DNA from: Spirochaetae bacterium HGW-Spirochaetae-2
GTDB taxonomy: Bacteria > Spirochaetota > Spirochaetia > Sphaerochaetales > Sphaerochaetaceae
Length of the DNA stretch: 64,000 bases
NCBI GenBank assembly: GCA_002839355.1
Contig: PGXW01000009.1
Coordinates: 37,269-101,268 of the forward strand
Direction: 5' to 3'
The notes beneath the pieces were generated by a model, which did no database searches, had not been told where the DNA came from, and saw only the letters and a list, made by a program, of their open reading frames with translations. Both the position numbers and the translations under genes were made by a program. Positions 35,594 to 43,915 of the stretch are shown piece by piece. How positions within the stretch are numbered: position 1 is the first letter of the stretch; every line of letters starts with the position of its first letter.

Positions 35594-36868
35594 TTACTTG
35601 GGCCAGGATCTCTGGACATCGTTGAGCATGGTAGCCAACGGTTTGCCGTTGACCCAGTCGACGATTCCTGTCCAGAACGAACCTGCTCCAACCTGGGCCG
35701 GCATGAGATCCGACGCATCGAAGCGGAAGACCTTGGCATTCACCAGGGCTTCGGCCAACGACCGTTCGATTTCGTTCGGATAGGCGCTCAGATCCTGGTT
35801 GAGGTATGGGAACAGTGCTCCTCCGGCTTTCGCCCAGGATTCGCCCGATTCCCAGGTTGCCAAGAATTCCATGAACTGTCGCACTTCGGGCCGATCATTG
35901 AACACAACGAACTGGTCTCCACCACCGAGTACGGGAATACCGAATTCGGGATTGATTGAGGGAAGTGGGAATACACCGACTTCCTCTTCCAGGTTGGCCT
36001 GCACGGCATCGGGGAAGAATCCGGTTATGAAGTTGCCCTGGCGATGCATCCAAGCCTTGGGAGGATTGTCGAACATCGGGCGCTGGGCATCACCAAAACT
36101 GGTGGTCAGGATGGTATTCCTTCCACCATAGACATACTTGGGATTCAACCAGATATCCCCGAGGAATTCGAAGGCTTCCTTGACTTCGGGTGCGTTGAAC
36201 GGAATCTCGTTGGCAACCCACTTGTCGTAGACTTCAGGTCCCGCTGTGCGGAGCATGATATCTTCGATCCAGTCCGTTCCGACCCAACCGGTCGCTCCGC
36301 CGGATTCGATTCCGACTGCCCATGGGGTATGCCCGTTCGCGACCATCTTGTCCATGAGTGCGACAAGCTCTCCCCAGGTTGTCGGCACTTCATAGCCGGC
36401 CCGGGCCCAGGCCTTTTTCGGATACCAAACGAAACTCTTTGCGTTCACCCGGTGGAATACGCCGAACGGAGTCCCCTCATAGGAACCGAGATCCTTCCAT
36501 ACCGGTGCATAATTCTTGTCTATGGTCGCTTCCAGGGAAGCCCACATCGGAACCAACTTCCCTTGCGATGCGAAATTCATCATGAGGCCAGGTTGTGGCA
36601 ATCCGGCGATATCGGGGGGATTTCCGCCTTCGACACGTACACTGATCAGTGTCTCGAAGTCTTTCGACCCTTCGTAGACGACCTTGATCCCGGTACGCTC
36701 CTCGAATGGCTTGATAGCCTCTTCGAAGCGTCGTTGTTCCTCATCGACAAAAGCACCGAAAACCGTTACGGTCTTTGCCCCGGTAGCTGCAGTGCCCTTC
36801 TGTCCTGCTGCGAATACAGACGGCATGATCAACAATGCAATCAGCAACACAAGCATTACTTTCCTCAT
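35594..36868 (-). CDS. Carbohydrate ABC transporter, extracellular binding protein
   Basis: The 424-residue family-1 binding protein (MalE/UgpB-like) has a signal peptide MRKVMLVLLIALLIMPSVFA followed by AGQKG, with no lipobox cysteine. Middle parts (GTPFGVFHRVNAKSFVWYPKKA, TPWAVGIESGGATGWVGTDW) are typical of oligosaccharide-binding proteins. The ATG at 36868 has an AAGGAG site; 51 further codons upstream are open but lie in the leader. It heads the operon with two permeases, the GH65-mutase fusion and GH4. Given those enzymes, an alpha-linked disaccharide is the likely ligand. Confidence 0.92.
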   Translation of the reverse strand: MRKVMLVLLIALLIMPSVFAAGQKGTAATGAKTVTVFGAFVDEEQRRFEEAIKPFEERTGIKVVYEGSKDFETLISVRVEGGNPPDIAGLPQPGLMMNFASQGKLVPMWASLEATIDKNYAPVWKDLGSYEGTPFGVFHRVNAKSFVWYPKKAWARAGYEVPTTWGELVALMDKMVANGHTPWAVGIESGGATGWVGTDWIEDIMLRTAGPEVYDKWVANEIPFNAPEVKEAFEFLGDIWLNPKYVYGGRNTILTTSFGDAQRPMFDNPPKAWMHRQGNFITGFFPDAVQANLEEEVGVFPLPSINPEFGIPVLGGGDQFVVFNDRPEVRQFMEFLATWESGESWAKAGGALFPYLNQDLSAYPNEIERSLAEALVNAKVFRFDASDLMPAQVGAGSFWTGIVDWVNGKPLATMLNDVQRSWPK

Positions 36869-36992
36869 ATTCCTCTCCTTCTTGCCTGGTCTGGCCAAGC
36901 GTTTCAATACATTCGTGCGTTTGCGACGCATACGGAAAAGCACTTCCACAACCAGAGGCAAGGCAGAGGCAACACGGGAGCGGCAAATGTCG

Positions 36993-37006
36993 TGGAAACG
37001 CTTCCA
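36993..37006. promoter_or_regulatory. LacI-type operator of the disaccharide ABC operon
   Basis: TGGAAACGCTTCCA, palindromic at 12 of 14 positions with the central CG typical of LacI-family operators. It begins five bases downstream of the -10 of the ABC operon promoter. Confidence 0.55.
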
Positions 37007-37011
37007 TGCAT

Positions 37012-37040
37012 ATTGTCCCACACGTTCCCCTATCTGTCAA
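37012..37040 (-). promoter_or_regulatory. Promoter of disaccharide ABC operon
   Basis: TTGACA (37035-37040), 17-base spacer, GACAAT (37012-37017). This predicts a leader of about 135 bases that includes the LacI-type operator at its start. Confidence 0.55.
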
Positions 37041-37071
37041 ACGAAATATTTCGCATGCGAACTTCTTGTGG

Positions 37072-37077
37072 TAGAAT
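37072..37077 (+). promoter_or_regulatory. Extended -10 of macrodomain gene (leaderless geometry)
   Basis: TGGTAGAAT: an extended -10 whose TAGAAT ends exactly six bases before the ATG at 37084. No good -35 and no ribosome site. Confidence 0.55.
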
Positions 37078-37083
37078 CGGATT

Positions 37084-37629
37084 ATGGCACATCGGTTCGA
37101 TCCTAGGATTACCGTTTGGCAAGGGGATATCACCACTATCAAGGTCGATGCGATTGTGAATGCGGCCAATTCGACACTGCTTGGAGGTGGAGGAGTGGAC
37201 GGAGCAATCCACCGTGTAGCCGGGCCACAGCTTCTGGAATCATGCAAGACCCTTGGGGGATGTTCCCCAGGCGATGCGAAGGCGACCGCCGCCTTCCGGC
37301 TCCCTTCCGATTTCGTAATCCATACGGTTGGTCCGGTCTACAGGGGAGGAGCCGCAGGAGAAGCGGAGAAATTGGCATCATGCTATCGCAGGTCCTTGGA
37401 GGTCGCCCTGGAAATCGGAGCCCACTCGATAGCCTTTCCCGCCATCAGCACCGGGGTATATGGATATCCCCTGCCCGAAGCGACGCGGATTGCCTTGATG
37501 ACTGTCGACAACATGCTCGCAACCATCTCCCCCGGACGCATATCGTCGGTCATATTCGTATGTTACGATAAAAGGGCACTACAGGTGTATGAAGACATTA
37601 TGACGGGGTCGCGGATGTCACCCGATTAA
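37084..37629 (+). CDS. Macrodomain protein (MacroD type)
   Basis: The 181-residue protein has the ADP-ribose-binding signature: GDITTIKVDAIVNAANSTLLGGGGVDGAIH near 14-43, then PSDFVIHTVGP and AISTGVYGYP. MacroD-type enzymes remove ADP-ribose from proteins or deacetylate O-acetyl-ADP-ribose. It is a single gene, diverging from the ABC operon, and its stop overlaps that of the convergent aldolase-like gene by 4 bp. Confidence 0.9.
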   Translation: MAHRFDPRITVWQGDITTIKVDAIVNAANSTLLGGGGVDGAIHRVAGPQLLESCKTLGGCSPGDAKATAAFRLPSDFVIHTVGPVYRGGAAGEAEKLASCYRRSLEVALEIGAHSIAFPAISTGVYGYPLPEATRIALMTVDNMLATISPGRISSVIFVCYDKRALQVYEDIMTGSRMSPD

Positions 37630-38237
37630 CCGAGCGCAGCGGTGCGTCTCAAATCGCGTACGACCAGGCTCCATTGTTCCGAGGCTATGTACATCGGATC
37701 GATCATCCAGCTTCCTGTCACGGCAATGACATTGCGGTTGGCCAGATACGTCCCGACCGTCTCCTCGGTGATACTCCCGGCAGCGATGAACCGCAAACCG
37801 AAACGATCGGCCAAATAGTCGACAACAGGCAATCCCCCGAGCTTTTCGATCGGATAAAACCCGATGACCTTCAAACCTTGCTCAACAGCCAGGATCCCCT
37901 CTTTCGTCACAGGATATACTGCTACTCCCTGCAACTGGCAAAGTTCAATAATCGCCGGGTCGAATACCGGTGAGAATATGAACCGGGCTCCCGCCTCGAT
38001 GGCATTGCGGGCTTCTCCCACAGTCTGGACATTGCCACCACCCACAACAATATCAGGATAGGTCGAGGCCATGAGGCGAAGCAATTCCAAACCATCGTCG
38101 GTCTGTTGGCTGATATTCGCTGCCGGCAATCCACCCGCCAACAACGCAGCTCCCAATGCCTCGGCCTGATCCATTCCCACGGTCTTAATCATTGGGATAT
38201 ACTTGATCTGCGCCAGTCGTTTGGTAATCGCATCCAT
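37626..38237 (-). CDS. KDPG-aldolase-like protein lacking catalytic residues
   Basis: The 203-residue protein aligns along its length with Eda (2-keto-3-deoxy-6-phosphogluconate aldolase). Against E. coli Eda as recalled, every main catalytic position differs: Glu45 is Asn41, Arg49 is Gln45, Thr73 is Asn69 (GGGN for GAGT), and the Schiff-base Lys133 is Gly126 in GLKVIGFYP. It is therefore unlikely to be a normal aldolase and may bind a ligand or catalyse something else. The ATG at 38237 has an AAGGGGG site seven bases upstream. No other Entner-Doudoroff gene is nearby. Confidence 0.75.
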   Translation of the reverse strand: MDAITKRLAQIKYIPMIKTVGMDQAEALGAALLAGGLPAANISQQTDDGLELLRLMASTYPDIVVGGGNVQTVGEARNAIEAGARFIFSPVFDPAIIELCQLQGVAVYPVTKEGILAVEQGLKVIGFYPIEKLGGLPVVDYLADRFGLRFIAAGSITEETVGTYLANRNVIAVTGSWMIDPMYIASEQWSLVVRDLRRTAALG

Positions 38238-38364
38238 ACCGATGCCCCCTTTCAATGCAGGCCACTAGTGTACCCAAAGAAAAGCTATCGGTAAAGAAAA
38301 AGCTGTGAGAAATTGGTGAGAAACGAACCAAAACGTAGTTCCGATACCGTATACGGGATGTTGT

Positions 38365-39156
38365 TCAGGCTTTTTGCCGCCTTTCCAACAACACAGCCAC
38401 CCCTTCGGCGAATCCCGCACCACCTTTCAACGAAGTGGTGAAAGCAGGCAAGACCCGCATCAAGTGGGCATAGTCGGCGATATTCGCGACTCCGACGCTT
38501 GTGGGAAAGTGGATGAACATGGGTTCGTCGTTGGGAGAATCACCGAAGAAGATCACTTCAGCGACCTGCTTCGCATCGTCGTACCCGAATCGGAGTGCCA
38601 AGAACCGACTGGCCATGGAAAGCTTGTCGTATGTACCCATCCATGTATTCACATGGATCGAGCTGATCTTGGCGACAGCTCCCTCCTGTTCGCAAATCTC
38701 CTTGATACGCTGGGCATCGGAAATCGGCAACCGCGGCTCTTCCTCGGCGAAGTCTATCGCAAGGTCGAACATGCGGCCGAATTGGTCTCCGGCGACTCGG
38801 GTTCCCTCGACTTCTTCCAAGACGCGCTGTTCGATACGTTTCAATACAGCATGGTCGTTGGATATCGCCCTTTCATGGTATATCCGCTTGATATGTCCGT
38901 TTTCTTCCCAAAAAACCAGGGCTCCGTTCTCACCGACAACTCCGTCGACCGGCCATTGGCGTGCGATAAGATCGCACCATCCGGCTGGACGCCCGGTTAT
39001 GGGAACGACATGGAGACCCGCATCGTGCAAGCACCACAGGGCAGCATAGGAATCGGCTGGAAGTTTTCCTTCGTTCGTGATCGTATCGTCGATATCCATA
39101 AGGACATACCGGATGCGTCCTGCTGTTTCCCGTGTCAAATCTTGAATCCTTTGCAT
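38365..39156 (-). CDS. HAD-IIB family phosphatase
   Basis: This 263-residue HAD hydrolase has motif I MDIDDTIT near 20-27, motif II ITGRPAGW near 53-60 and motif IV IFFGDSPNDEPM near 203-214, with a type IIB cap between II and III. It resembles mannosyl-3-phosphoglycerate and sucrose-phosphate phosphatases. A sugar phosphate is the likely substrate. It is preceded by a GGGGG site and lies 67 bases downstream of the glycerol-1-phosphate dehydrogenase gene on the same strand, so the two may share a transcript. Confidence 0.87.
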   Translation of the reverse strand: MQRIQDLTRETAGRIRYVLMDIDDTITNEGKLPADSYAALWCLHDAGLHVVPITGRPAGWCDLIARQWPVDGVVGENGALVFWEENGHIKRIYHERAISNDHAVLKRIEQRVLEEVEGTRVAGDQFGRMFDLAIDFAEEEPRLPISDAQRIKEICEQEGAVAKISSIHVNTWMGTYDKLSMASRFLALRFGYDDAKQVAEVIFFGDSPNDEPMFIHFPTSVGVANIADYAHLMRVLPAFTTSLKGGAGFAEGVAVLLERRQKA

Positions 39157-39223
39157 CTGTTTCCCCCAAGCCCTTGCCTATCATAACGGAACAACACAAT
39201 GTGCGAAAGCCTACCAAAACTAC

Positions 39224-40531
39224 TTATGCGAAGGATGTGAACCAACGCCCCGAATCGACCACTTCATCAATCAATGCCTCCAAGATGCCGCATTCGTATG
39301 CCAGGTCGAACACCGTATACCGTGGTCGGATGATACGCGCCTTGACCATGCCATAGCGTACCATAGTGCGGTCCAAACCGATTTCACCCGGTTGAACCGG
39401 ACAGGCCGCTTGTTCGAGCATTTTTCGAAGCTCTTCGAATGCAACGAGTTGGTTTCGCAAACTCTGTTGGATGTGGAGCCATTGCGATGCGATCCTCGCC
39501 CGACGTTCCTGCAATTGTACCCCTATGAGGTACTTCTCCTTGGCGATCCGGAGCATGTCGATATCGAGTTTCTCACCCAACGACGTTTCCAGTGCTACCT
39601 GTTGGGTATCGAACGAGATGCCGGGATTTCGATTCCATACAGAAAGAATGGCATCCAGCGGGATTTCACTTATTCTGGTCATCATCGCCGTGGTGATCAA
39701 CGTGCCCATCGCCACCTTGTGCCCGTGCGACACCAGTTCACCACCGAACGACAATCCCTTCATTTCCCACACATGGCTGAGCAAGTGTTCGGATCCGGAA
39801 GCTGGCCGAGAATTACCGAACAGCAACATGGCCAATCCGGTCTCCACCAGACCTGAGAACACGTCGTCGATGGCAACAGGATCCCGAGCCATAAGCGCCT
39901 TTGGAGAGCCGATCCGTCCGCGCAACGGCAATTGCACCAAGTCCCACACATGCCGATCGACCGCTTCCACACCCAGCGCGTCGGCGATAAGCCAGTCCGC
40001 CCCTCCGGTTATCTTTGCGACCATATCCCCGTATCCCGAGGAGATCATGGCCATAGGGGCATTTCGAAGCACCGTAACGTCGGCGATGACCAGCTGGGGG
40101 GGTGCGCAAGGGATAGTCTGTTTGAAACCTTGTATGGTAATCGGAGCGTTCGGAGAGGTGTAGCCATCGACCGAAGGGGCTGTCGGCACACAACAGTAGG
40201 GTTTTTCACACTCGTAGCTGGCCAATTTGACAATATCGTTCAGCGAACCGGCTCCGATCGCGACTGCAACCAGATCCTCTTGTCCAAGACGTTGTTTCAC
40301 GGCATCCACATGGGCTTGGTCGGCGTGTACCTGCTGTGGTTCGTCGAACAACAAGACCTCGGCAGTATCGAATCCCTCTTCCGAAAAGGCACGCGCCACC
40401 GCTTTTCCAGCAGCTTCCCAGGTATTGCGATCCGCAACCAAAAGCGGTTGGGCACTGGGCCACGCTGTGCGAAACCGATCGGGGACGAGCTTTACGGCAC
40501 CTTCGGTGGTAACGATGGTTGGTGGAGACAT
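39224..40531 (-). CDS. sn-glycerol-1-phosphate dehydrogenase, AraM/EgsA type
   Basis: The 435-residue protein belongs to the iron-alcohol-dehydrogenase-like fold of AraM: NAD site AIGAGSLNDIVK near 93-104, VPTAPSVDGYTSPNAPI near 116-132, and metal-binding histidines in SGSEHLLSHVWE and SHGHKVAMG. AraM reduces dihydroxyacetone phosphate to sn-glycerol 1-phosphate, a stereochemistry usual in archaeal lipids. It overlaps the KamA-type gene by 1 bp and follows it, so the two are co-expressed. Whether the product enters lipids or a glycan is unknown. Confidence 0.85.
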   Translation of the reverse strand: MSPPTIVTTEGAVKLVPDRFRTAWPSAQPLLVADRNTWEAAGKAVARAFSEEGFDTAEVLLFDEPQQVHADQAHVDAVKQRLGQEDLVAVAIGAGSLNDIVKLASYECEKPYCCVPTAPSVDGYTSPNAPITIQGFKQTIPCAPPQLVIADVTVLRNAPMAMISSGYGDMVAKITGGADWLIADALGVEAVDRHVWDLVQLPLRGRIGSPKALMARDPVAIDDVFSGLVETGLAMLLFGNSRPASGSEHLLSHVWEMKGLSFGGELVSHGHKVAMGTLITTAMMTRISEIPLDAILSVWNRNPGISFDTQQVALETSLGEKLDIDMLRIAKEKYLIGVQLQERRARIASQWLHIQQSLRNQLVAFEELRKMLEQAACPVQPGEIGLDRTMVRYGMVKARIIRPRYTVFDLAYECGILEALIDEVVDSGRWFTSFA

Positions 40532-42672
40532 TACTTCGACATTCCTTCGAAGACCGTGCTGCGCGGCTCCAACCTTCCGGCCGAGTAGCCCCAGATACTG
40601 GCGTATTCGGCAGGATCCTCTCCCATCTGCTGTAGTTGCCGCAAGTAGTGTGCCACCGACTTCGATTCTATGATCACCACAGAACCCATCTGCTCGATGA
40701 CAGGGCTATGGGGCCGTGTATGGTCGAATTCGAATTCCAGTATCCGACGGCCATCGCTGGTCAAACCGATCGTACGGTAGGTGTTGCTCTTTCCCACGCC
40801 GGGAAGATTGATCGTATTGCGGTCGGTCGCGAGGAAGGGAATCTCATCGGCACTGCGTATCGATTCTATATGTTCCACCATGTTCGGTGCATCGGCGATA
40901 AAGGAACGCAGGGTGCTGTGGTAACGGTAATCGACCCGTCCGATCGACTTCTCCTCGTTTTGTTCCTGCATGGAACGGGGATTGTTCGCAAACAGCTCGC
41001 GGTTCTCCTTGAACCCTTTGACTGTGAAGGTATAGTACGGCAGTACCCCGATATCGTTGAGCACCTGACGCAATTTGGCGGTATGGCCCCTGCGGCTCGC
41101 GGCTACCGTGAACACTTCCTGGTTTGTGACCGCCCACCCCGCATCCAACAGCCTTCGAACTGCTTTGGCCGAATCGACCGAAACCTCCATGGCACTGGAA
41201 AAATGGGTTTGGATGATGCACTGGGAAATGCCTATTTCCTTGGCATCGAGCCTGAATTGTTCAAGGACGGCCACCAATTCCTTCGTTACCCGCTGGGGAA
41301 GATAAATCGGCAGCTTCGTACCAAGTCTGACCCGGCGGAACTCGGCCAACCGCTCCTTGGCGGGGCGTACTTCGTTGTCGCGTTTCTTGTCCCGGGCCAT
41401 CTGCAATACCGCATCCAACACCTGCTTCAAAGAGGACACCGAACTCATGAGGGCGTCGCCACCGGTGATCAGGATATCTTCCAAAAACGGGTCGGTCCGG
41501 AAATAGACCATCGATTCGTGCAGGATTTCCGCCCAGGTCTTCTTCGGCCGCAACTTGTCGAGATCGAAATTGAATCGTCCGTTCTGGAAATCGTACATAC
41601 GCTGGCAATATGCGCACAACCCGCCACAAGCCCTTCCCATGGTATCGGGAATGAATATGGCGACGTTGGGATACCGTCTATGGATGTTGTGGGATGGAAG
41701 AATCCATCCCGCTTCGTTTGGTTTCCCGGGTTCCACCACATCCTCTTTCTCCCAAGCATTGATATTGCCGAATTCATCGACAAGATCCTGGCTGTAGAAC
41801 AGATAGCTGCGCAAGGCTTCGTCCGCAAACGGATGCTCCCGTTCACTGGCCGGACGCGTATCGATAAGCGAGAGGAAATACGGGGTTGCGAAAACCGGAA
41901 TACCACGTTCCTCGGCATCGTCCATGATCCGGAGGGTCTGGGCATCGACCGAGTTGTCCAGATACCGGTTGACTTCTTCGGTGCTCCGAACAGCATAGCG
42001 CAAATGGAAACGGTCTTCATTCCACCACTTCTCCACCTGCCTCAGGGCATCGGCATCGCTGAGGTCTTCCTTGAACCGGTAGGTTGCCGATGCTTTTGCC
42101 CCGGCACTCTCCGTGCGAATACGTTCGACCAGCAAGACCATGATCCGCCGCTTGTTTTTCTCACGCCATGCGACAACCTCGGGGTCCAATCCCGAAGGAT
42201 GGCGATCCATCCATTCGATCACCTTGCTCCGACTAGGTATGTCCTGGACTTCCTTGCCATTGAGCTGCCTCAGCAGATGCAGGACGTCGAGGACAAAATC
42301 GAGGTGGATCTCGCACGGTTCGCCACGGAACAATTTCCGCGTGAAGGCTATGGGGTTGGAGACAACCGTTTGCCCATGCAGATTGCCATCGACATGCGAA
42401 GAACCTTCATGATCCAGATAATCCATGATCCTGATGAACGCGAAAGCTCGCCACGTCAGCTTGAAAAACGCCGCTTCATTGCGATCCTCACCGGTATAAT
42501 AAGCCCAGGCAGTGGGAAAATCGCGTTTCATGATTTCTTGGTAATGGGAACGGAGACGTTCGAACAACGACTGGTTGTCCATGGAATCGTCGAGCATATA
42601 GCTGCTGATGACGGGATTTTCCGCCTGTATGGCTTGTAGTAATGATGAGACCGATTCGTGATGTATATCCAT
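40531..42672 (-). CDS. KamA-family radical SAM protein with long N-terminal extension
   Basis: The 713-residue protein has the radical SAM motif C349-GGL-C353-AY-C356 and the KamA-like core: DILITGGDALMSS, LGTKLPIYLPQRVTKEL, and LPGVGKSNTYR as a possible PLP-lysine region. Typical lysine 2,3-aminomutases are about 420 residues; about 330 N-terminal residues here are extra and not recognised. An aminomutase or a relative using a non-lysine substrate is possible. The gene lacks a Shine-Dalgarno site and its promoter is placed for a leaderless start. The downstream overlapping gene is glycerol-1-phosphate dehydrogenase. Confidence 0.82.
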   Translation of the reverse strand: MDIHHESVSSLLQAIQAENPVISSYMLDDSMDNQSLFERLRSHYQEIMKRDFPTAWAYYTGEDRNEAAFFKLTWRAFAFIRIMDYLDHEGSSHVDGNLHGQTVVSNPIAFTRKLFRGEPCEIHLDFVLDVLHLLRQLNGKEVQDIPSRSKVIEWMDRHPSGLDPEVVAWREKNKRRIMVLLVERIRTESAGAKASATYRFKEDLSDADALRQVEKWWNEDRFHLRYAVRSTEEVNRYLDNSVDAQTLRIMDDAEERGIPVFATPYFLSLIDTRPASEREHPFADEALRSYLFYSQDLVDEFGNINAWEKEDVVEPGKPNEAGWILPSHNIHRRYPNVAIFIPDTMGRACGGLCAYCQRMYDFQNGRFNFDLDKLRPKKTWAEILHESMVYFRTDPFLEDILITGGDALMSSVSSLKQVLDAVLQMARDKKRDNEVRPAKERLAEFRRVRLGTKLPIYLPQRVTKELVAVLEQFRLDAKEIGISQCIIQTHFSSAMEVSVDSAKAVRRLLDAGWAVTNQEVFTVAASRRGHTAKLRQVLNDIGVLPYYTFTVKGFKENRELFANNPRSMQEQNEEKSIGRVDYRYHSTLRSFIADAPNMVEHIESIRSADEIPFLATDRNTINLPGVGKSNTYRTIGLTSDGRRILEFEFDHTRPHSPVIEQMGSVVIIESKSVAHYLRQLQQMGEDPAEYASIWGYSAGRLEPRSTVFEGMSK

Positions 42673-42678
42673 GGCTAC

Positions 42679-42708
42679 AAGATACTATGTCACATATTGA
42701 GGTGTCAA
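42679..42708 (-). promoter_or_regulatory. Promoter of kamA-like operon (leaderless geometry)
   Basis: TTGACA (42703-42708), 18-base spacer, TATCTT (42679-42684), then six bases to the ATG at 42672. Confidence 0.6.
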
Positions 42709-42785
42709 CAATCGAATTATCAACCTGCATTTGTATGCACATTATATAGATGAATAATGTCGTTTCCGATTGGGACCAAGATTTC

Positions 42786-42811
42786 GCGCCACTTGTGCCA
42801 TATGGTGGCGC
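42786..42811 (-). terminator. Hairpin downstream of EamA gene
   Basis: GCGCCAC / GTGGCGC stem of 7 bp with an inner CCATATGG. About 47 bases past the EamA stop, without a strong U-run. Confidence 0.4.
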
Positions 42812-42857
42812 AATTTTCGCATATCGGGGTACTATCGGATACAGATATGCACCATCA

Positions 42858-43799
42858 CTATTCCGGCAACGCCGAGATACCTGCCAACGGGTCCTGGACA
42901 GGTATGGATTTCCTGAACTGGACAAGGACCACTCCGGATAGGATTATCAAGGCTCCAAGCATTTGCAGGCTGTTCAGTACATCGTGGAACAGGATGGCGC
43001 TGAGAAACAACACTATGACGGGAGGCAGGTTGCCATAGACCGAGACTTTGGTGCTTCCTATATGTTTTACCGACAGGTTCCACAAGACATTCGCCAATAG
43101 GAATGCGACCAAGCCCGAATAGGCTGTGGTGAGCCATACGACGGGATGTATCTCGGTCAAAACCAACTCCCGCAGGTCCTTGAAGAATACCAGCATGTAC
43201 AGGACCACGGAAGTCGCCATGGCAAGACCGGTGACTTGCAACGGAGGATACCGTTTCATATAGGGACGGAGGAATGTCGTGTTGATGGCGTACCCCAATT
43301 CGGCTACCACGACGAATAGGATCCCACGCAATGTGGTATCCGTCGCACCGGTTGCCTGGCCCGAGGCTGAAGTGAGAATCGCAAGCCCCACCAATGTCAG
43401 CGCTACACCGGTGAACGATTTCCATTCCGGACGTTCCAGACGGAAGAAAATGGATAGGATAACTACATGCACCGGCATGACTGCCATGAGAACACCCCCG
43501 AGGGATGCGCTGGTCTCGTCGATACCGATCGGAAACAGGATCTGGAACAAGCCCAAGCCCAATACGCCGACAAGAATGATCCCCAACAGATCCCTTTTCG
43601 CAAATGGGGTCCGCCCTGGCCTCCAGAAGGCGAAATAGAGCATGAACGGAAAGGCTATGGCCATGCGGATGCCGCTGAATTGGGGTGCGCTCACGTATTG
43701 GAACCCAACTTTCATGAGTATATTGTTGAATCCCCAGCTGAGGGTCACCAATGCCAATAGGAGATGCACCCACCCGGTATGTTCATGTCTGTTGTTCAT
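42858..43799 (-). CDS. EamA/DMT-family transporter
   Basis: This 313-residue membrane protein has ten hydrophobic segments in two EamA repeats (about 12-145 and 160-300), with the conserved end of the first (GGVLMAVMPVHVVILSIFF) and of the second (VSVYGNLPPVIVLFLSAILF). DMT exporters move metabolites or amino acids; substrate unknown. The ATG at 43799 has a distant GGTGG tract. It stands alone between kamA and lacI genes. Confidence 0.87.
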   Translation of the reverse strand: MNNRHEHTGWVHLLLALVTLSWGFNNILMKVGFQYVSAPQFSGIRMAIAFPFMLYFAFWRPGRTPFAKRDLLGIILVGVLGLGLFQILFPIGIDETSASLGGVLMAVMPVHVVILSIFFRLERPEWKSFTGVALTLVGLAILTSASGQATGATDTTLRGILFVVVAELGYAINTTFLRPYMKRYPPLQVTGLAMATSVVLYMLVFFKDLRELVLTEIHPVVWLTTAYSGLVAFLLANVLWNLSVKHIGSTKVSVYGNLPPVIVLFLSAILFHDVLNSLQMLGALIILSGVVLVQFRKSIPVQDPLAGISALPE

Positions 43800-43915
43800 G
43801 GCGAATCATCCCACCTTCAGCTACACTGCCTCGAATTACCATAGGATATCACAAGGCCTGCGAAGGTGGGAAGATGGTAGCCACTTTCTTATTTCACATG
43901 AAAGGGCTCCTACTG

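Noticed and set aside
40636..42639. A 667-codon open frame on the plus strand opposite the kamA-like gene
   Set aside because: It is antisense to a gene with clear family motifs, has no ribosome site and its translation looks like no protein family; long shadow frames are common opposite codon-biased genes.
42725..42745. TGCAT/ATGCA inverted repeat upstream of the kamA-like gene as a GntR-type site
   Set aside because: It does not match TTGTATACAA well and lies upstream of the -35; it may be chance.
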